Source: SAR86 cluster bacterium (GTDB lineage Bacteria; Pseudomonadota; Gammaproteobacteria; Magnimaribacterales; TMED112). From it: 64,000 bases of DNA. The position numbers were made by a program, and so were the translations under genes. Positions 9,295-22,472 of this stretch are shown in pieces. Below the pieces are notes generated by a model. That model was not told the origin of the DNA. It saw only the letters and a program-made list of their open reading frames with translations, and did no database searches. The stretch covers positions 83,936 through 147,935 of the forward strand of contig QOPD01000001.1 of NCBI GenBank assembly GCA_003331605.1. Direction: 5' to 3'. Position 1 is the first letter of the stretch; each line of letters opens with the position of its first letter.

Positions 9295-10036
9295 TAAGAA
9301 AATTTTTCATTTTTTCAGTCGATGGTGAATAATTAAACCACAGCCTATACGATTCTGCTGCTTGTTCCACCAGCATTCCCAGACCGTTGAAAATACGATC
9401 TTTAGAAACCAACTCTAATGTCTCAATTGTGTTTAGTGTGCTTCCTGTGTAATTAATATCATAGATATAGGCATCTTTTCTAAAATTGATTTGTCTGATC
9501 TGCTTTTCTGTATTTTGATCTATGTCTTGTACACACAAAATCACTAGGTCTATCTCTTGGTTAGCATATTCTTCGATATTTAAAAATGAATTTTGAATTA
9601 TTGATAATTTTTCCTTAGATCTATTTGCAATATAAGTAGTTTGATTATGTGAAAGCTCTTTCACAATTGAGATTCCTGCTCCTCCCATACCCCAAATTAG
9701 GATATTTTTGCCCTTAGTTTCAATATTCTTGCTTTTTAGATCAGCTATAAGCCCTATACCGTCTGTCGATGCTGAGTTTATGGGTCTGCCAAACAAACAG
9801 TTTACAGAATTTAAGTCTTTCGAAAATTTTTTAGCAACTAACTCCTTATATGGTTTTGTAATATTTAAACCAATGCCGCCTTGATTGAAAAAATTTTCAA
9901 TAAAACCTATTGGATCAGAAGGAATATCAAAAATCTCATAGGCAATATCTATTCCATGCTCTTTGGCAAAACTATTATGAATCTCTGGCGACATGGAGTA
10001 TGAAATTTCTTTCCCCAAAACACCTAACTTCTTCAT
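9281..10036 (-). CDS. aroE: Shikimate dehydrogenase
   Basis: NADPH-dependent reduction of 3-dehydroshikimate to shikimate in aromatic amino acid synthesis. The shikimate site is marked by SMSPEIHN near the N-terminus, NITKPYK with the catalytic lysine, and NSASTDGIGL with the catalytic aspartate. The nucleotide-binding loop reads WGMGGAGISI rather than a perfect GAGGAA, which is acceptable in this family. At 251 residues it is slightly shorter than the usual 270. It directly abuts hemF and overlaps yheV. Confidence 0.93.
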   Translation of the reverse strand: MKKLGVLGKEISYSMSPEIHNSFAKEHGIDIAYEIFDIPSDPIGFIENFFNQGGIGLNITKPYKELVAKKFSKDLNSVNCLFGRPINSASTDGIGLIADLKSKNIETKGKNILIWGMGGAGISIVKELSHNQTTYIANRSKEKLSIIQNSFLNIEEYANQEIDLVILCVQDIDQNTEKQIRQINFRKDAYIYDINYTGSTLNTIETLELVSKDRIFNGLGMLVEQAAESYRLWFNYSPSTEKMKNFLNERL

Positions 10037-10948
10037 TTAACACCAATCCTTGGTTGACTTAATATATTTATAAATCTGTTTCTCCTTATCTGTTAATTTA
10101 TCTTCATATCTATATCTCCAAGACACATCTGTTGGAAGAGACATTAAAATCGATTCAATTCTGCCGCCCGATTGAAGACCAAATAACGTGCCTCGATCAT
10201 GAAGGAGATTGAATTCAACATAACGACCACGTCTAAACTTTTGAAATTCCTTATCTCGTTGACCAAACGTTAAGCTCTCTCTCTTTTCAATAATCTTGAT
10301 ATAGGCGTTTATGAATGCATTAGTTACTGCTTGAGAAAAATTTAGCCCTTCCTTGTAGTCTGAAAACTTCAGCTGCTCATAGAAAATACCACCAATTCCT
10401 CTATGTTCTTTTCTATGGGGTAAGTAAAAATAATCATCGCAATTTTTTTTAAATTTTTCATAGTAGCTCTTATTTGCCGAATCACATGCGGCTTTCGCAT
10501 GCTGGTGCCAAAGCAAGTAATCTTCTTCAAATGGGAAGTAAGGAGTAAGATCAAAACCGCCACCAAACCATTCACCCAATATTGATTCACCCTCAAAAAC
10601 ACAAAAATATCTTACGTTTAAATGTGCTGTAGGTATGTTCGGATTGTCGGGGTGGCAGACTACTGATACCCCTGTAGCAAAAAAGGGCTTATTTTCATAT
10701 TCGTCATTGGTTCCAACAGAAGAAGCAGGCAAAGATTCTCCCTGAATTCTAGAATAGTTTACGCCCGCTTTATTGAAAAAATTCCCGCCATCAATAACAG
10801 CTGAAAGTCCTTCACCCAAATTCTCCTTGGTCCAGCTGTCCATTTGCCATGCTGGCTTTTCTTCTTTTAGATAAAAACGGTCAAGCAAAAAATTCTGGAT
10901 GCCTTCAAAACCCTCACCAATAAGCCTATTTCTATCTAATAACTTCAT
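10037..10948 (-). CDS. hemF: Oxygen-dependent coproporphyrinogen III oxidase
   Basis: Cytosolic, aerobic oxidative decarboxylation of coproporphyrinogen III to protoporphyrinogen IX in heme synthesis. Family motifs are NVRYF, WFGGGFDLTPYFPFEEDYLLWH, HRKEHRGIGGIFY, GRYVEFNLLHDRGT and the ending ESILMSLP. The 303-residue length is standard. It overlaps tsaC by 17 bases and abuts aroE. Use of the oxygen-requiring enzyme fits the aerobic heme-a-dependent respiration encoded a few genes away. Confidence 0.97.
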   Translation of the reverse strand: MKLLDRNRLIGEGFEGIQNFLLDRFYLKEEKPAWQMDSWTKENLGEGLSAVIDGGNFFNKAGVNYSRIQGESLPASSVGTNDEYENKPFFATGVSVVCHPDNPNIPTAHLNVRYFCVFEGESILGEWFGGGFDLTPYFPFEEDYLLWHQHAKAACDSANKSYYEKFKKNCDDYFYLPHRKEHRGIGGIFYEQLKFSDYKEGLNFSQAVTNAFINAYIKIIEKRESLTFGQRDKEFQKFRRGRYVEFNLLHDRGTLFGLQSGGRIESILMSLPTDVSWRYRYEDKLTDKEKQIYKYIKSTKDWC

Positions 10949-11453
10949 TTTCTTTTATATCAATAATTGTTGAAGGTTTTGTCTGGCCTTGCAACTCTAA
11001 ACCCAGCACACCATAAACCCCACTATCAAAACAAGCTTTTATCTCAGTGACATTTTTACAGACGTCCTGACCAGAAATGTTTGCAGAAGTTGAAATAATT
11101 TCTTCACCAACCTCTTTTAGGAGTTCTTTTAGTGTCTTAAAGCTTGGTACTCTTACAGCCACTTTATCTCCGTCTTGAGTTGGGAATACAATAGTAGTAA
11201 AAGTGTATTGGTATTCTTTTGCTCTTTTTAAATATTTTTTTTTAATGCTATATTTCTTGCCCAAGCTATCTAAACTATCAAACAATAGAATGAATTTTTT
11301 ATTAAGATCCCTCTGCTTTATTTGCCCAATTTTTTTTATTAATTCAGGCTCATTCAGCGAACCTATTCCCCAAACACCCTCAGTGGGATAACAAATGATA
11401 TGACCTTCTTTAATCCAGCTTGCTGCCTCTGAGATAGATTGTGTAAATTTCAA
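10932..11453 (-). CDS. tsaC: Threonylcarbamoyl-AMP synthase, short YrdC/TsaC type
   Basis: Makes threonylcarbamoyl-AMP from threonine, bicarbonate and ATP for t6A37 modification of ANN-decoding tRNAs. The YrdC fold is recognisable from YPTEGVWGIG near the N-terminus, IKQRDLNKKFILL in the KxR-type nucleotide site, and ISTSANISGQD near the C-terminus. The 173-residue length fits the short TsaC form, without the extra Sua5 domain. The start overlaps the purE stop by 4 bases (ATGA type), and its 3' end overlaps hemF. Confidence 0.93.
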   Translation of the reverse strand: MKFTQSISEAASWIKEGHIICYPTEGVWGIGSLNEPELIKKIGQIKQRDLNKKFILLFDSLDSLGKKYSIKKKYLKRAKEYQYTFTTIVFPTQDGDKVAVRVPSFKTLKELLKEVGEEIISTSANISGQDVCKNVTEIKACFDSGVYGVLGLELQGQTKPSTIIDIKENEVIR

Positions 11454-11947
11454 TCTCTATCTAGGTTCTTATCCTTTTCGATTGTTTTTTCTCTAAGTTC
11501 AGACTTAAATTCTTGAACTTTATTAGCAAGAGTTGGATCGTTAACTGCTAACATTTGAGCAGCAAAAATCCCTGCATTAGTAGCCCCTGCACTTCCTGCA
11601 GCAAATGTTGCAACTGGAACACCAGATGGCATTTGCAAGGTAGAGAGAATTGCATCCAAGCCTCCAAGTGAGCTATTTGCTGAAGGCACCCCAAGAACTG
11701 GACTTGCTGAGTGTCCTGCAATTGCTCCTGCCAAATGAGCAGCCATGCCAGCTATAGCTATATATGCTTTACAACCTCTTTCTTTCGAGGATCTAAGATA
11801 TTCAACCAGTACATCTGGTGATCTGTGTGCAGAAATAACTTTCAGCTCTCCTGAAAGATCAAATTTTTTTAAAGCGTTTATGCTCGCTTTTCCTAGTTCA
11901 AGGTCAGAATCTGACCCCATTATTACAGCAACGTCTATTTTTTCCAT
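11450..11947 (-). CDS. purE: N5-carboxyaminoimidazole ribonucleotide mutase
   Basis: Purine synthesis enzyme converting N5-CAIR to CAIR. Motifs are MGSDSDLELG at the N-terminus, SAHRSPD with the catalytic histidine, and AGMAAHLAGAIAGHS. The 165-residue length matches class I PurE. purK is not adjacent, unlike in many bacteria. purE opens the five-gene minus-strand operon and diverges from def with only 25 bases between their start codons. Confidence 0.96.
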   Translation of the reverse strand: MEKIDVAVIMGSDSDLELGKASINALKKFDLSGELKVISAHRSPDVLVEYLRSSKERGCKAYIAIAGMAAHLAGAIAGHSASPVLGVPSANSSLGGLDAILSTLQMPSGVPVATFAAGSAGATNAGIFAAQMLAVNDPTLANKVQEFKSELREKTIEKDKNLDRD

Positions 11948-11972
11948 AGGTTTTAAAATTATAATTTACAGA

Positions 11973-12479
11973 ATGAATAAGCTAAATATATTAACATTTC
12001 CTGACCCTAGGTTAAGAAAAAAAGCAACGCCAATAGATATTTTTGATATTGAGTTAAAAAAAATGGCTGAAGCCATGTTATATACAATGTATAAATCAAA
12101 TGGTATTGGTCTAGCAGCCACACAAGTGGATTTTCATAAAAGGCTTATTGTTATTGATGTCTCTGAAGAACAAAACGAGCCGCTATTTCTAGTTAATCCA
12201 GAATTTACCGTTTTAGATGAAACTATTGAGCAATACAAGGAAGGCTGTCTTTCAATTCCAACTTTTTATGAAGAGATCTATCGTCCAAAGAAAATTGAAT
12301 TAAGATTCCAAACCCTTGAAGGAAAACATGAATCAGTCATTGCAGAAGGCATTCTAAGTGTATGTGTTCAACATGAAATAGACCATTTAGAAGGCAAGCT
12401 CATGGTTGACTACCTGTCGCCTCTAAAAAGAGACAGAATTAAAAATAAGCTTGTTAAGAAAAAAGATGCCACAAACTAA
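11973..12479 (+). CDS. def: Peptide deformylase
   Basis: Metalloenzyme that removes the N-terminal formyl group from nascent proteins. All three motifs are present: GIGLAATQVD, EGCLSIP and QHEIDHLEG (cysteine plus two histidines bind Fe/Zn). The ORF track begins at 11745, far inside purE; ATG 11973 gives MNKLNILTFPDPRLRKKA, the normal family N-terminus, and a 168-residue protein. A TATAAT hexamer at 11960-11965 ends 7 bases before this ATG, suggesting a leaderless transcript. It overlaps fmt by 14 bases. Confidence 0.96.
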   Translation: MNKLNILTFPDPRLRKKATPIDIFDIELKKMAEAMLYTMYKSNGIGLAATQVDFHKRLIVIDVSEEQNEPLFLVNPEFTVLDETIEQYKEGCLSIPTFYEEIYRPKKIELRFQTLEGKHESVIAEGILSVCVQHEIDHLEGKLMVDYLSPLKRDRIKNKLVKKKDATN

Positions 12480-13407
12480 AATTAAACTTGGGTTTGCTGG
12501 GACACCTAATTTAGCATTGGAGCATTTTAATGAGTTATGCTCATCAAAAAGAAACGATATCAAATTTGTAATTACCCAGACCTCCAAACCATTAGGTAGA
12601 GGCTTGGTTGCTGAGCAAAGTCTTTTTGCTGACAACAAAGTTAACGCACCAGTTTTTCAGCCACATTCGCTTGATGATCAGTCATTCATGTCAACAATCA
12701 AACAATTTGATATTGATCTGCTAGTTGTGGTTGCTTATGGAAAAATAATTCCTGATTGGATGTTAAATTATCCTCTCCATGGTTGTATGAATGTCCATTT
12801 TTCTTTATTGCCAAAATGGAGAGGAGCATCACCAATGCAAAGAGCAATACAAAATGGAGACAAAGAAACAGGTGTAAGCTTTATGAAGCTTGTTAGTCAA
12901 ATGGATGCGGGGCCGATATACAAACAGATCATAAAACCTCTCAATGGAAAAGATATTTTTCAGACAGAAACCATGCTTATTAAAGAATCAATAAGCAATT
13001 TAAATAAAGTAATATCAAATATTGTAAATGGCACTTTACTGCCTGTCCCACAAAATGAATCTGCAGTGTCTTATGCTGGAAAAATAACGAAATCTGATGG
13101 AGTAATTGATTTAAATATGAGTGGTAAGTCGATAATTAATCAGTTTAATGCATTTAAAAGATGGCCACATTCATCAATAAATGTAAAGGGTGAATTAGTT
13201 AAAGTTTTAGATATAGAAATTATTCCTGACATTAATGGCTCTACAGGTTGTGTTTCAAACTTCGACCAAAAATCATTGGACGTTTTTTGTTCAGATGGAC
13301 TTATAAAAATTAAATCTCTTCAATTTCCCGGGAAAAAACCAATTGATTCTAATGATCTCTTTAATTCAAAAAGAGATATAATTTACCCAGGAGAGATGCT
13401 AGCTTGA
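12466..13407 (+). CDS. fmt: Methionyl-tRNA formyltransferase
   Basis: Formylates Met-tRNAfMet with 10-formyltetrahydrofolate. The N-terminal domain has FAGTPNLALEHF and the diagnostic NVHFSLLPKWRGASPMQ; a C-terminal OB-like domain begins near residue 205 (AGKITKSDG). The start is ATG 12466 (MPQTKIKLGFAG), not the TTG 12451 of the ORF track, giving 313 residues. It is coupled to def by overlap and its stop overlaps the TTG start of trkA. In many relatives rsmB stands between fmt and trkA; here it is absent. Confidence 0.96.
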   Translation: MPQTKIKLGFAGTPNLALEHFNELCSSKRNDIKFVITQTSKPLGRGLVAEQSLFADNKVNAPVFQPHSLDDQSFMSTIKQFDIDLLVVVAYGKIIPDWMLNYPLHGCMNVHFSLLPKWRGASPMQRAIQNGDKETGVSFMKLVSQMDAGPIYKQIIKPLNGKDIFQTETMLIKESISNLNKVISNIVNGTLLPVPQNESAVSYAGKITKSDGVIDLNMSGKSIINQFNAFKRWPHSSINVKGELVKVLDIEIIPDINGSTGCVSNFDQKSLDVFCSDGLIKIKSLQFPGKKPIDSNDLFNSKRDIIYPGEMLA

Positions 13408-14744
13408 GAATAGTTATACTAGGAGCAGGTTCAATTGGTGGCAGCGTTGCTAACGAACTTTCTTCAGAAGAGAATGACATTATTGTTATAGACAATAATG
13501 AAAAAAATCTCGAAAAGATTAATGGCAAAGAAGGTATTATTGTCATTCAGGGTAATGCTTCATCCCCCAAAACTCTTTCAAAAGCGGGCTTTGACAGCCA
13601 AACTCTATTATTGTGCTTAACTGATGTCGAGGAAACAAATATCCTCGCCTCGATTGTTGCCAGATCGCAGTTTGAAATTGGAAAAATTGTCTGTAGGCTT
13701 ACTGGATCTACTTACACAAACATTAGCGATCAAATTGCAAGTGGAGTTGACTACTTTATCAACCCTGAAGACCTAATTACAAACGAGATAAAAGACCTTT
13801 TGGTGCATCCAGGTGCTTTGGAAGTTTTAGATTTTGATGAAAATAGGACAAAACTTGTAAGTGTTTACGCCAAAAAAACTGGCCTTTTAGTTGGAAGGCA
13901 GATCAAAGAATTAAAAAAGGATTTACCTGATTATGAGACAAGAATACCCGCTATTTATAGAGAGGATGAGTTCCTTATTCCTAATGGGGATACAGTAATT
14001 AATGAAGAGGATGAGGTTTACTTCATTGCTGATGAGAACCACATTGAAGATGTGACAAGAGAGCTTCAACAGCTCGAGGATAAGTACAAAAATATCTACA
14101 TAGCTGGGTGTGGTAATCTTGGGAAATTATTGGCTAAAAAAATAAACAATGATTTTAATGTAAAAGTAATTGAAAAAGATCCCGACCAGTGTGAGAAAAG
14201 CTCAGAAGATCTTGATGGAGTTCTTATATTAAATGCCGATGTTGCAGATAAAGATTTTCTAGCAAGTGAGAATATTGAAAACTGCGATGTATTTATTGCC
14301 GTAACGCAGGATGATGAGACCAATGTTCTTTGTTCAATGATGGCAAAAAAACTTGGCGCTAAGAAAACTATTACTATTGTAAACAAAGAGGCATACCTTG
14401 ATCTGGTTGAAGGTAACGATTTAGATATTATTATCTTTCCAGTTCAAATAACTGTTTCACACATTTTAAAGTACATCAGAAAGGGCTCAGTATTTAATGC
14501 TCATAAAGTAAAAAAAGGGGCTGCAGAAGTAATGGAGCTCAATGTTGACTCATCAATAAAAAATTTAATTGGAAAATCAATACAGGAATTGAATTTGAAT
14601 GGCGATATGAATATCCCTTGCTTGATTAGAGATGAAGAAGCCATCATGGCGCACAGCTCAACCCTAATACAAGAGAGAGATCATTTATTAATTTTCTATA
14701 AAGATAAATCTGTCTTTGATTCATTTTATAATAAGTACAAATGA
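13404..14744 (+). CDS. trkA: Trk system potassium uptake regulatory protein TrkA
   Basis: Peripheral NAD(H)-binding regulatory subunit of the Trk potassium transporter. It has the TrkA duplication: two RCK units, each with a nucleotide-binding Rossmann loop (GAGSIGGSVA at residue 7 and GCGNLGKLLA near 233) followed by a TrkA-C domain. At 446 residues it is close to the usual 458. The start is a TTG (13404) overlapping the fmt stop by 4 bases, which gives the canonical MRIVILGAG N-terminus. It is coupled to trkH by ATGA overlap. Confidence 0.95.
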   Translation: MRIVILGAGSIGGSVANELSSEENDIIVIDNNEKNLEKINGKEGIIVIQGNASSPKTLSKAGFDSQTLLLCLTDVEETNILASIVARSQFEIGKIVCRLTGSTYTNISDQIASGVDYFINPEDLITNEIKDLLVHPGALEVLDFDENRTKLVSVYAKKTGLLVGRQIKELKKDLPDYETRIPAIYREDEFLIPNGDTVINEEDEVYFIADENHIEDVTRELQQLEDKYKNIYIAGCGNLGKLLAKKINNDFNVKVIEKDPDQCEKSSEDLDGVLILNADVADKDFLASENIENCDVFIAVTQDDETNVLCSMMAKKLGAKKTITIVNKEAYLDLVEGNDLDIIIFPVQITVSHILKYIRKGSVFNAHKVKKGAAEVMELNVDSSIKNLIGKSIQELNLNGDMNIPCLIRDEEAIMAHSSTLIQERDHLLIFYKDKSVFDSFYNKYK

Positions 14745-16177
14745 CAACCCTGCTTAAGGTTTTAAGGTTTTTGGGACCAATTTCGCTGTTCTTCTCTTTC
14801 TTTGTTGGTTTGCCTTCTTACCTTTTAAGCTTGTACGGTGGTCAAGCAGATTCTTTATTAGGCTACATTCTTTTTTGGGGTTTGATCTATTCATTGGTAA
14901 TTTTTTTTACACTCCGACGGACAAAATTTAACTACACGCCAAGAGATGGATTCATTATCACTTTTGTAAGTTGGTTTTTGGTTTCCATCATTGCTGCTAT
15001 TCCATTTATTAGTTTTGGCATGTCTCCTTCTGACGCATTTTTTGAGGCGGTTTCGGGCTTAACTACGACTGGGTCTACCAGCATATCCAATCTTTCTATT
15101 TTGCCAGACTATATGTTGATGTATCGTCAATTATTGCAATGGGCTGGCGGGGTTGGTTTGGTTATTATTGTCATAGCGATTATTCCAGCGGTTTCTGGCG
15201 GTGTTAAAGTGCTACAAGCAGAAACATCTGGCTTTGCAGAAAAAAGCTTTTCACCAAGGCTTCAAGAAACTGCACGTTCCCTTTTAAAATTTTACTTGGC
15301 CATTACCTTGCTTTGTGCATTATCTTACTGGCTTGTTGGCATGACAGTTTTTGAGTCATTTGCTCATTCATTTAGCACAGTATCAATTGGTGGTTTTTCA
15401 ATTTACAACGACAACTTTGGTCACTTTAATAATCAGGCTGTTGAGATTGTAGCTGTTGTCTTTATGCTTCTCTCAGCAACAAACTTTGGACTCCATTTTA
15501 TATCTATTATTAAAAGATCTCTTAAGTACTACAGGGAAAATGATGAATTTAAGTTTTTTAAATTTATTGTCATTTTTTCTATTCTTATGTCAGTGCTGAT
15601 TTTATTTTTCCGTGAAAATCTTAGTTTTTCTGAATCCTTGCGATACGGGGTCTTTCAAACGGTATCAATTATAACCACTACTGGCTTTACATTGGTTCCA
15701 CTAAATGACCTTGGACCAGTTATGCCATTTTATATTTTTATTATTTCATTCATTGGTGCCTGTTCAGGCTCGTTTGGAGGTGGCATGAAAGTTTGGCGAG
15801 TTTTTATGTTGCTGAAGATAGGGTTTAACAATATAACTAAACTAATGCACCCCAATGCTGTAAACATTACAAAAATAAGTGGAGAGAAAGTAGCTAGCTC
15901 TCAAATTGAAGCTGTATTTTCTTTCGTAGCTATATATATAACATTTTTCTTGGTTTTCTTATTTATTTTGCTCTTTCAGGGGATTGATTTTTATTCTGCA
16001 TTTTCTGGAACTGCCGCAGCTATCAATAATTTGGGACCAGGCTTAGGTGAGTTTACCCATGACTACTCTACTCTAAGTGCTGTTGGAAAATATACTCTAG
16101 CTTTTGCAATGATTGTTGGGAGGTTGGAGCTGTTTGGTGTTTTAATATTATTTTTTCCTTCCTTTTGGAAAAATTAA
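14741..16177 (+). CDS. trkH: Trk/Ktr-type potassium transporter membrane subunit
   Basis: Membrane pore subunit of low-affinity potassium uptake, working with TrkA. The 478-residue sequence has four M1-P-M2 units. Selectivity-filter-like segments are TTTGSTS, STVSIGGFS, TTTGF and NNLGPG, one per repeat. Length is normal for TrkH. The start overlaps trkA by 4 bases, and its stop shares TTAA with the convergent acyltransferase gene. Confidence 0.95.
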   Translation: MTTLLKVLRFLGPISLFFSFFVGLPSYLLSLYGGQADSLLGYILFWGLIYSLVIFFTLRRTKFNYTPRDGFIITFVSWFLVSIIAAIPFISFGMSPSDAFFEAVSGLTTTGSTSISNLSILPDYMLMYRQLLQWAGGVGLVIIVIAIIPAVSGGVKVLQAETSGFAEKSFSPRLQETARSLLKFYLAITLLCALSYWLVGMTVFESFAHSFSTVSIGGFSIYNDNFGHFNNQAVEIVAVVFMLLSATNFGLHFISIIKRSLKYYRENDEFKFFKFIVIFSILMSVLILFFRENLSFSESLRYGVFQTVSIITTTGFTLVPLNDLGPVMPFYIFIISFIGACSGSFGGGMKVWRVFMLLKIGFNNITKLMHPNAVNITKISGEKVASSQIEAVFSFVAIYITFFLVFLFILLFQGIDFYSAFSGTAAAINNLGPGLGEFTHDYSTLSAVGKYTLAFAMIVGRLELFGVLILFFPSFWKN

Positions 16178-16989
16178 TAAATATTTTTTCTTCCTCCCTG
16201 TAATTTTCTAAATTTTTTGTACTCCCAACCATATAGCTCTGGTGCTTTGGAAATTGCTTTTTCAAAAAAAATGTTCATTTCATCTGTTGAGATCGGTCTG
16301 TTAATAGTTTCTAGATTAAATTTGTATTTCTTTTTATTGCCGTGTGTTAGGTAAACAAAATGTAGGTCATGAGTATCTTTTTTTGAAAGCTTTTCAATTA
16401 GGTCAATGCTAAAGCATGGCTTGCTAAATAGTTTTGAGTAAGTTCCTTTATGGTGTGGAACAAGATCACAAGCAACAATTACATTCTCACCATTTAGGTA
16501 ACTTTTATATAATTCTTTCATCCCCTTGATATTTGCGGGGTGAAGTTTCGCTTTCAAAGACTGGCGTATTTTTTGAACAACGTTATCAAAATTTTTGTTT
16601 TTTGCAGGAGTATAAATAATATTTAAATCTGGTACGTTTTTTGAAGTATGAAAAAGCATCACATCAACACAACCCATATGTAATGTAAATATTAAAGATG
16701 GTCTGCTCGATTGTGATACTTGATGATACTCTTTATTGTGTTCTAGTAATTTATTATGGTTTTCTGGGTTGCCCCATAAATAGGGGTATTCAAGGAATGT
16801 CTCTGCTGTCATCTTTATGCTCTTGGTAGCAAGGCTTGTATCATTAAAGCCGCAGTGGTTGATGTTTTTTTTTGTGATTCTGTATGGAGTTAAATTCAAA
16901 ATTATTAGAAATTGAGCTAATAAGCTCGCAACAACTTTTAACAGAAAGGGTGGAAAAATAGAAAATAGTTTAAAAAGTATGAGAAACAT
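16174..16989 (-). CDS. Lysophospholipid/lipid A acyltransferase (LpxL/HtrB-like) family protein
   Basis: 271 residues with an N-terminal hydrophobic segment and a core that resembles the LpxL/HtrB acyltransferases: a TLHMGCVDVMLFH block in the place of the family H(x4)D/E motif, followed by a VACDLVPHHKGTYSKLF block in the place of the family DQ...GxxVPFFG segment. The similarity is distant. A late acyltransferase of lipid A, or another membrane-lipid acyltransferase, is likely. It stands alone on the minus strand, convergent with trkH and divergent from glyS. Confidence 0.65.
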   Translation of the reverse strand: MFLILFKLFSIFPPFLLKVVASLLAQFLIILNLTPYRITKKNINHCGFNDTSLATKSIKMTAETFLEYPYLWGNPENHNKLLEHNKEYHQVSQSSRPSLIFTLHMGCVDVMLFHTSKNVPDLNIIYTPAKNKNFDNVVQKIRQSLKAKLHPANIKGMKELYKSYLNGENVIVACDLVPHHKGTYSKLFSKPCFSIDLIEKLSKKDTHDLHFVYLTHGNKKKYKFNLETINRPISTDEMNIFFEKAISKAPELYGWEYKKFRKLQGGRKNIY

Positions 16990-17035
16990 TTTTAAAGTAA
17001 TAGAATAGCTTTAATTATTAAGTTTAGGAATTTAA

Positions 17036-21376
<4,341 letters not shown>

Positions 21377-22471
21377 CTAAAGCAATAATGGCATTAAAAC
21401 AAGTGTTTGATCAAGATCTGAGCTTTTAATTATGGCGCTTTTGTCTGGACCGTAACTAACTAAGGAGATATATTCGTCTTCAATATTAGTCAAGACTTCT
21501 CTAAGATAGTTTACATTAAATGCTATATCAAACCCTTCGGCTGACTTTGTTAAGGGCACAAGCTCTTCGGCTGATTCTTGCTCGGGGTTATGGGCAGAAA
21601 CGTCTAAACTTTCATCTTTGGTGTTTAATTTTACTCCCTTAAATTTTTCACTAGATAACACCGATACTCTAGAAAGAGCATCTAATAACTGTTTCCGATT
21701 AACAGTGATCTCTAAACCTTCACCTGATGGTATTACTTGATTGTAATTTGGGTAGTTTCCATCAACAAGTTTTGATTTAAATGTGAAATTTTTAGACATA
21801 AATACAATATTATTAGCATTTATATAAAACGACACAACTTCATCTGATTTTGGCAGTATTTTTAAAAGTTCAATGATGGTTTTTCTTGGAATAATCCCAG
21901 AAAACTCACCTTCTTGTTCCAAAGGAAGTGTATATGTTGCAAGCCTATGGGCGTCTGTAGCAACCATAACTAAATCATTTAAATTTTTCTGAAAGAAGCA
22001 GCCATTAAGATAATGTCGCCAATCTTGGTTTGCCATTGCAAAAGAGGTTTTTTGCATCAGAGCTATAAGGGATTCTGATGTTGTTTTGTACACCTGGTCT
22101 GATTTTACTACATCAAAATCTGGATAGTCAGATGCCGGTATTGTTGAGAGATTATATCTGCCTGATGAGGATTTAATCACAAGTTTTGTGGTGTCTTCAT
22201 TTAATTCAAAATGGATTTGTCCGTCTGGCAACTCTTTAATAATATCTGCAATTTTTTTTGCTGGGACAGTTATCTCTCCTGGAATTTCACTTTTGTGGGC
22301 AATTACAAATTCAAGTTCCACCTCTAAATCTGTGCTTTTAAAAGCAATTTCCTCTTCATCAGCCTTTATTAATATATTGCTTAAAATTGGGAGTGTTTGT
22401 TTTTTGTCAGCAACGGCTGCTAGTGATTGAAGTTGGGTGATTATTTGTTCTTTATTGATACTGAGTTTCAT
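21377..22471 (-). CDS. dnaN: DNA polymerase III subunit beta (sliding clamp)
   Basis: Ring-shaped processivity clamp of the replicative polymerase. The 364 residues form three tandem clamp domains, with QTLPILSNILI in domain I, YPDFDVV at the I/II junction, FNVNYLREVL in domain III, and the C-terminal ending LVLMPLLL that builds the partner-binding pocket. Length is typical. It follows dnaA by one base and abuts recF, so the four-gene dnaA operon is intact. Confidence 0.97.
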   Translation of the reverse strand: MKLSINKEQIITQLQSLAAVADKKQTLPILSNILIKADEEEIAFKSTDLEVELEFVIAHKSEIPGEITVPAKKIADIIKELPDGQIHFELNEDTTKLVIKSSSGRYNLSTIPASDYPDFDVVKSDQVYKTTSESLIALMQKTSFAMANQDWRHYLNGCFFQKNLNDLVMVATDAHRLATYTLPLEQEGEFSGIIPRKTIIELLKILPKSDEVVSFYINANNIVFMSKNFTFKSKLVDGNYPNYNQVIPSGEGLEITVNRKQLLDALSRVSVLSSEKFKGVKLNTKDESLDVSAHNPEQESAEELVPLTKSAEGFDIAFNVNYLREVLTNIEDEYISLVSYGPDKSAIIKSSDLDQTLVLMPLLL

Positions 22472-22472
22472 A

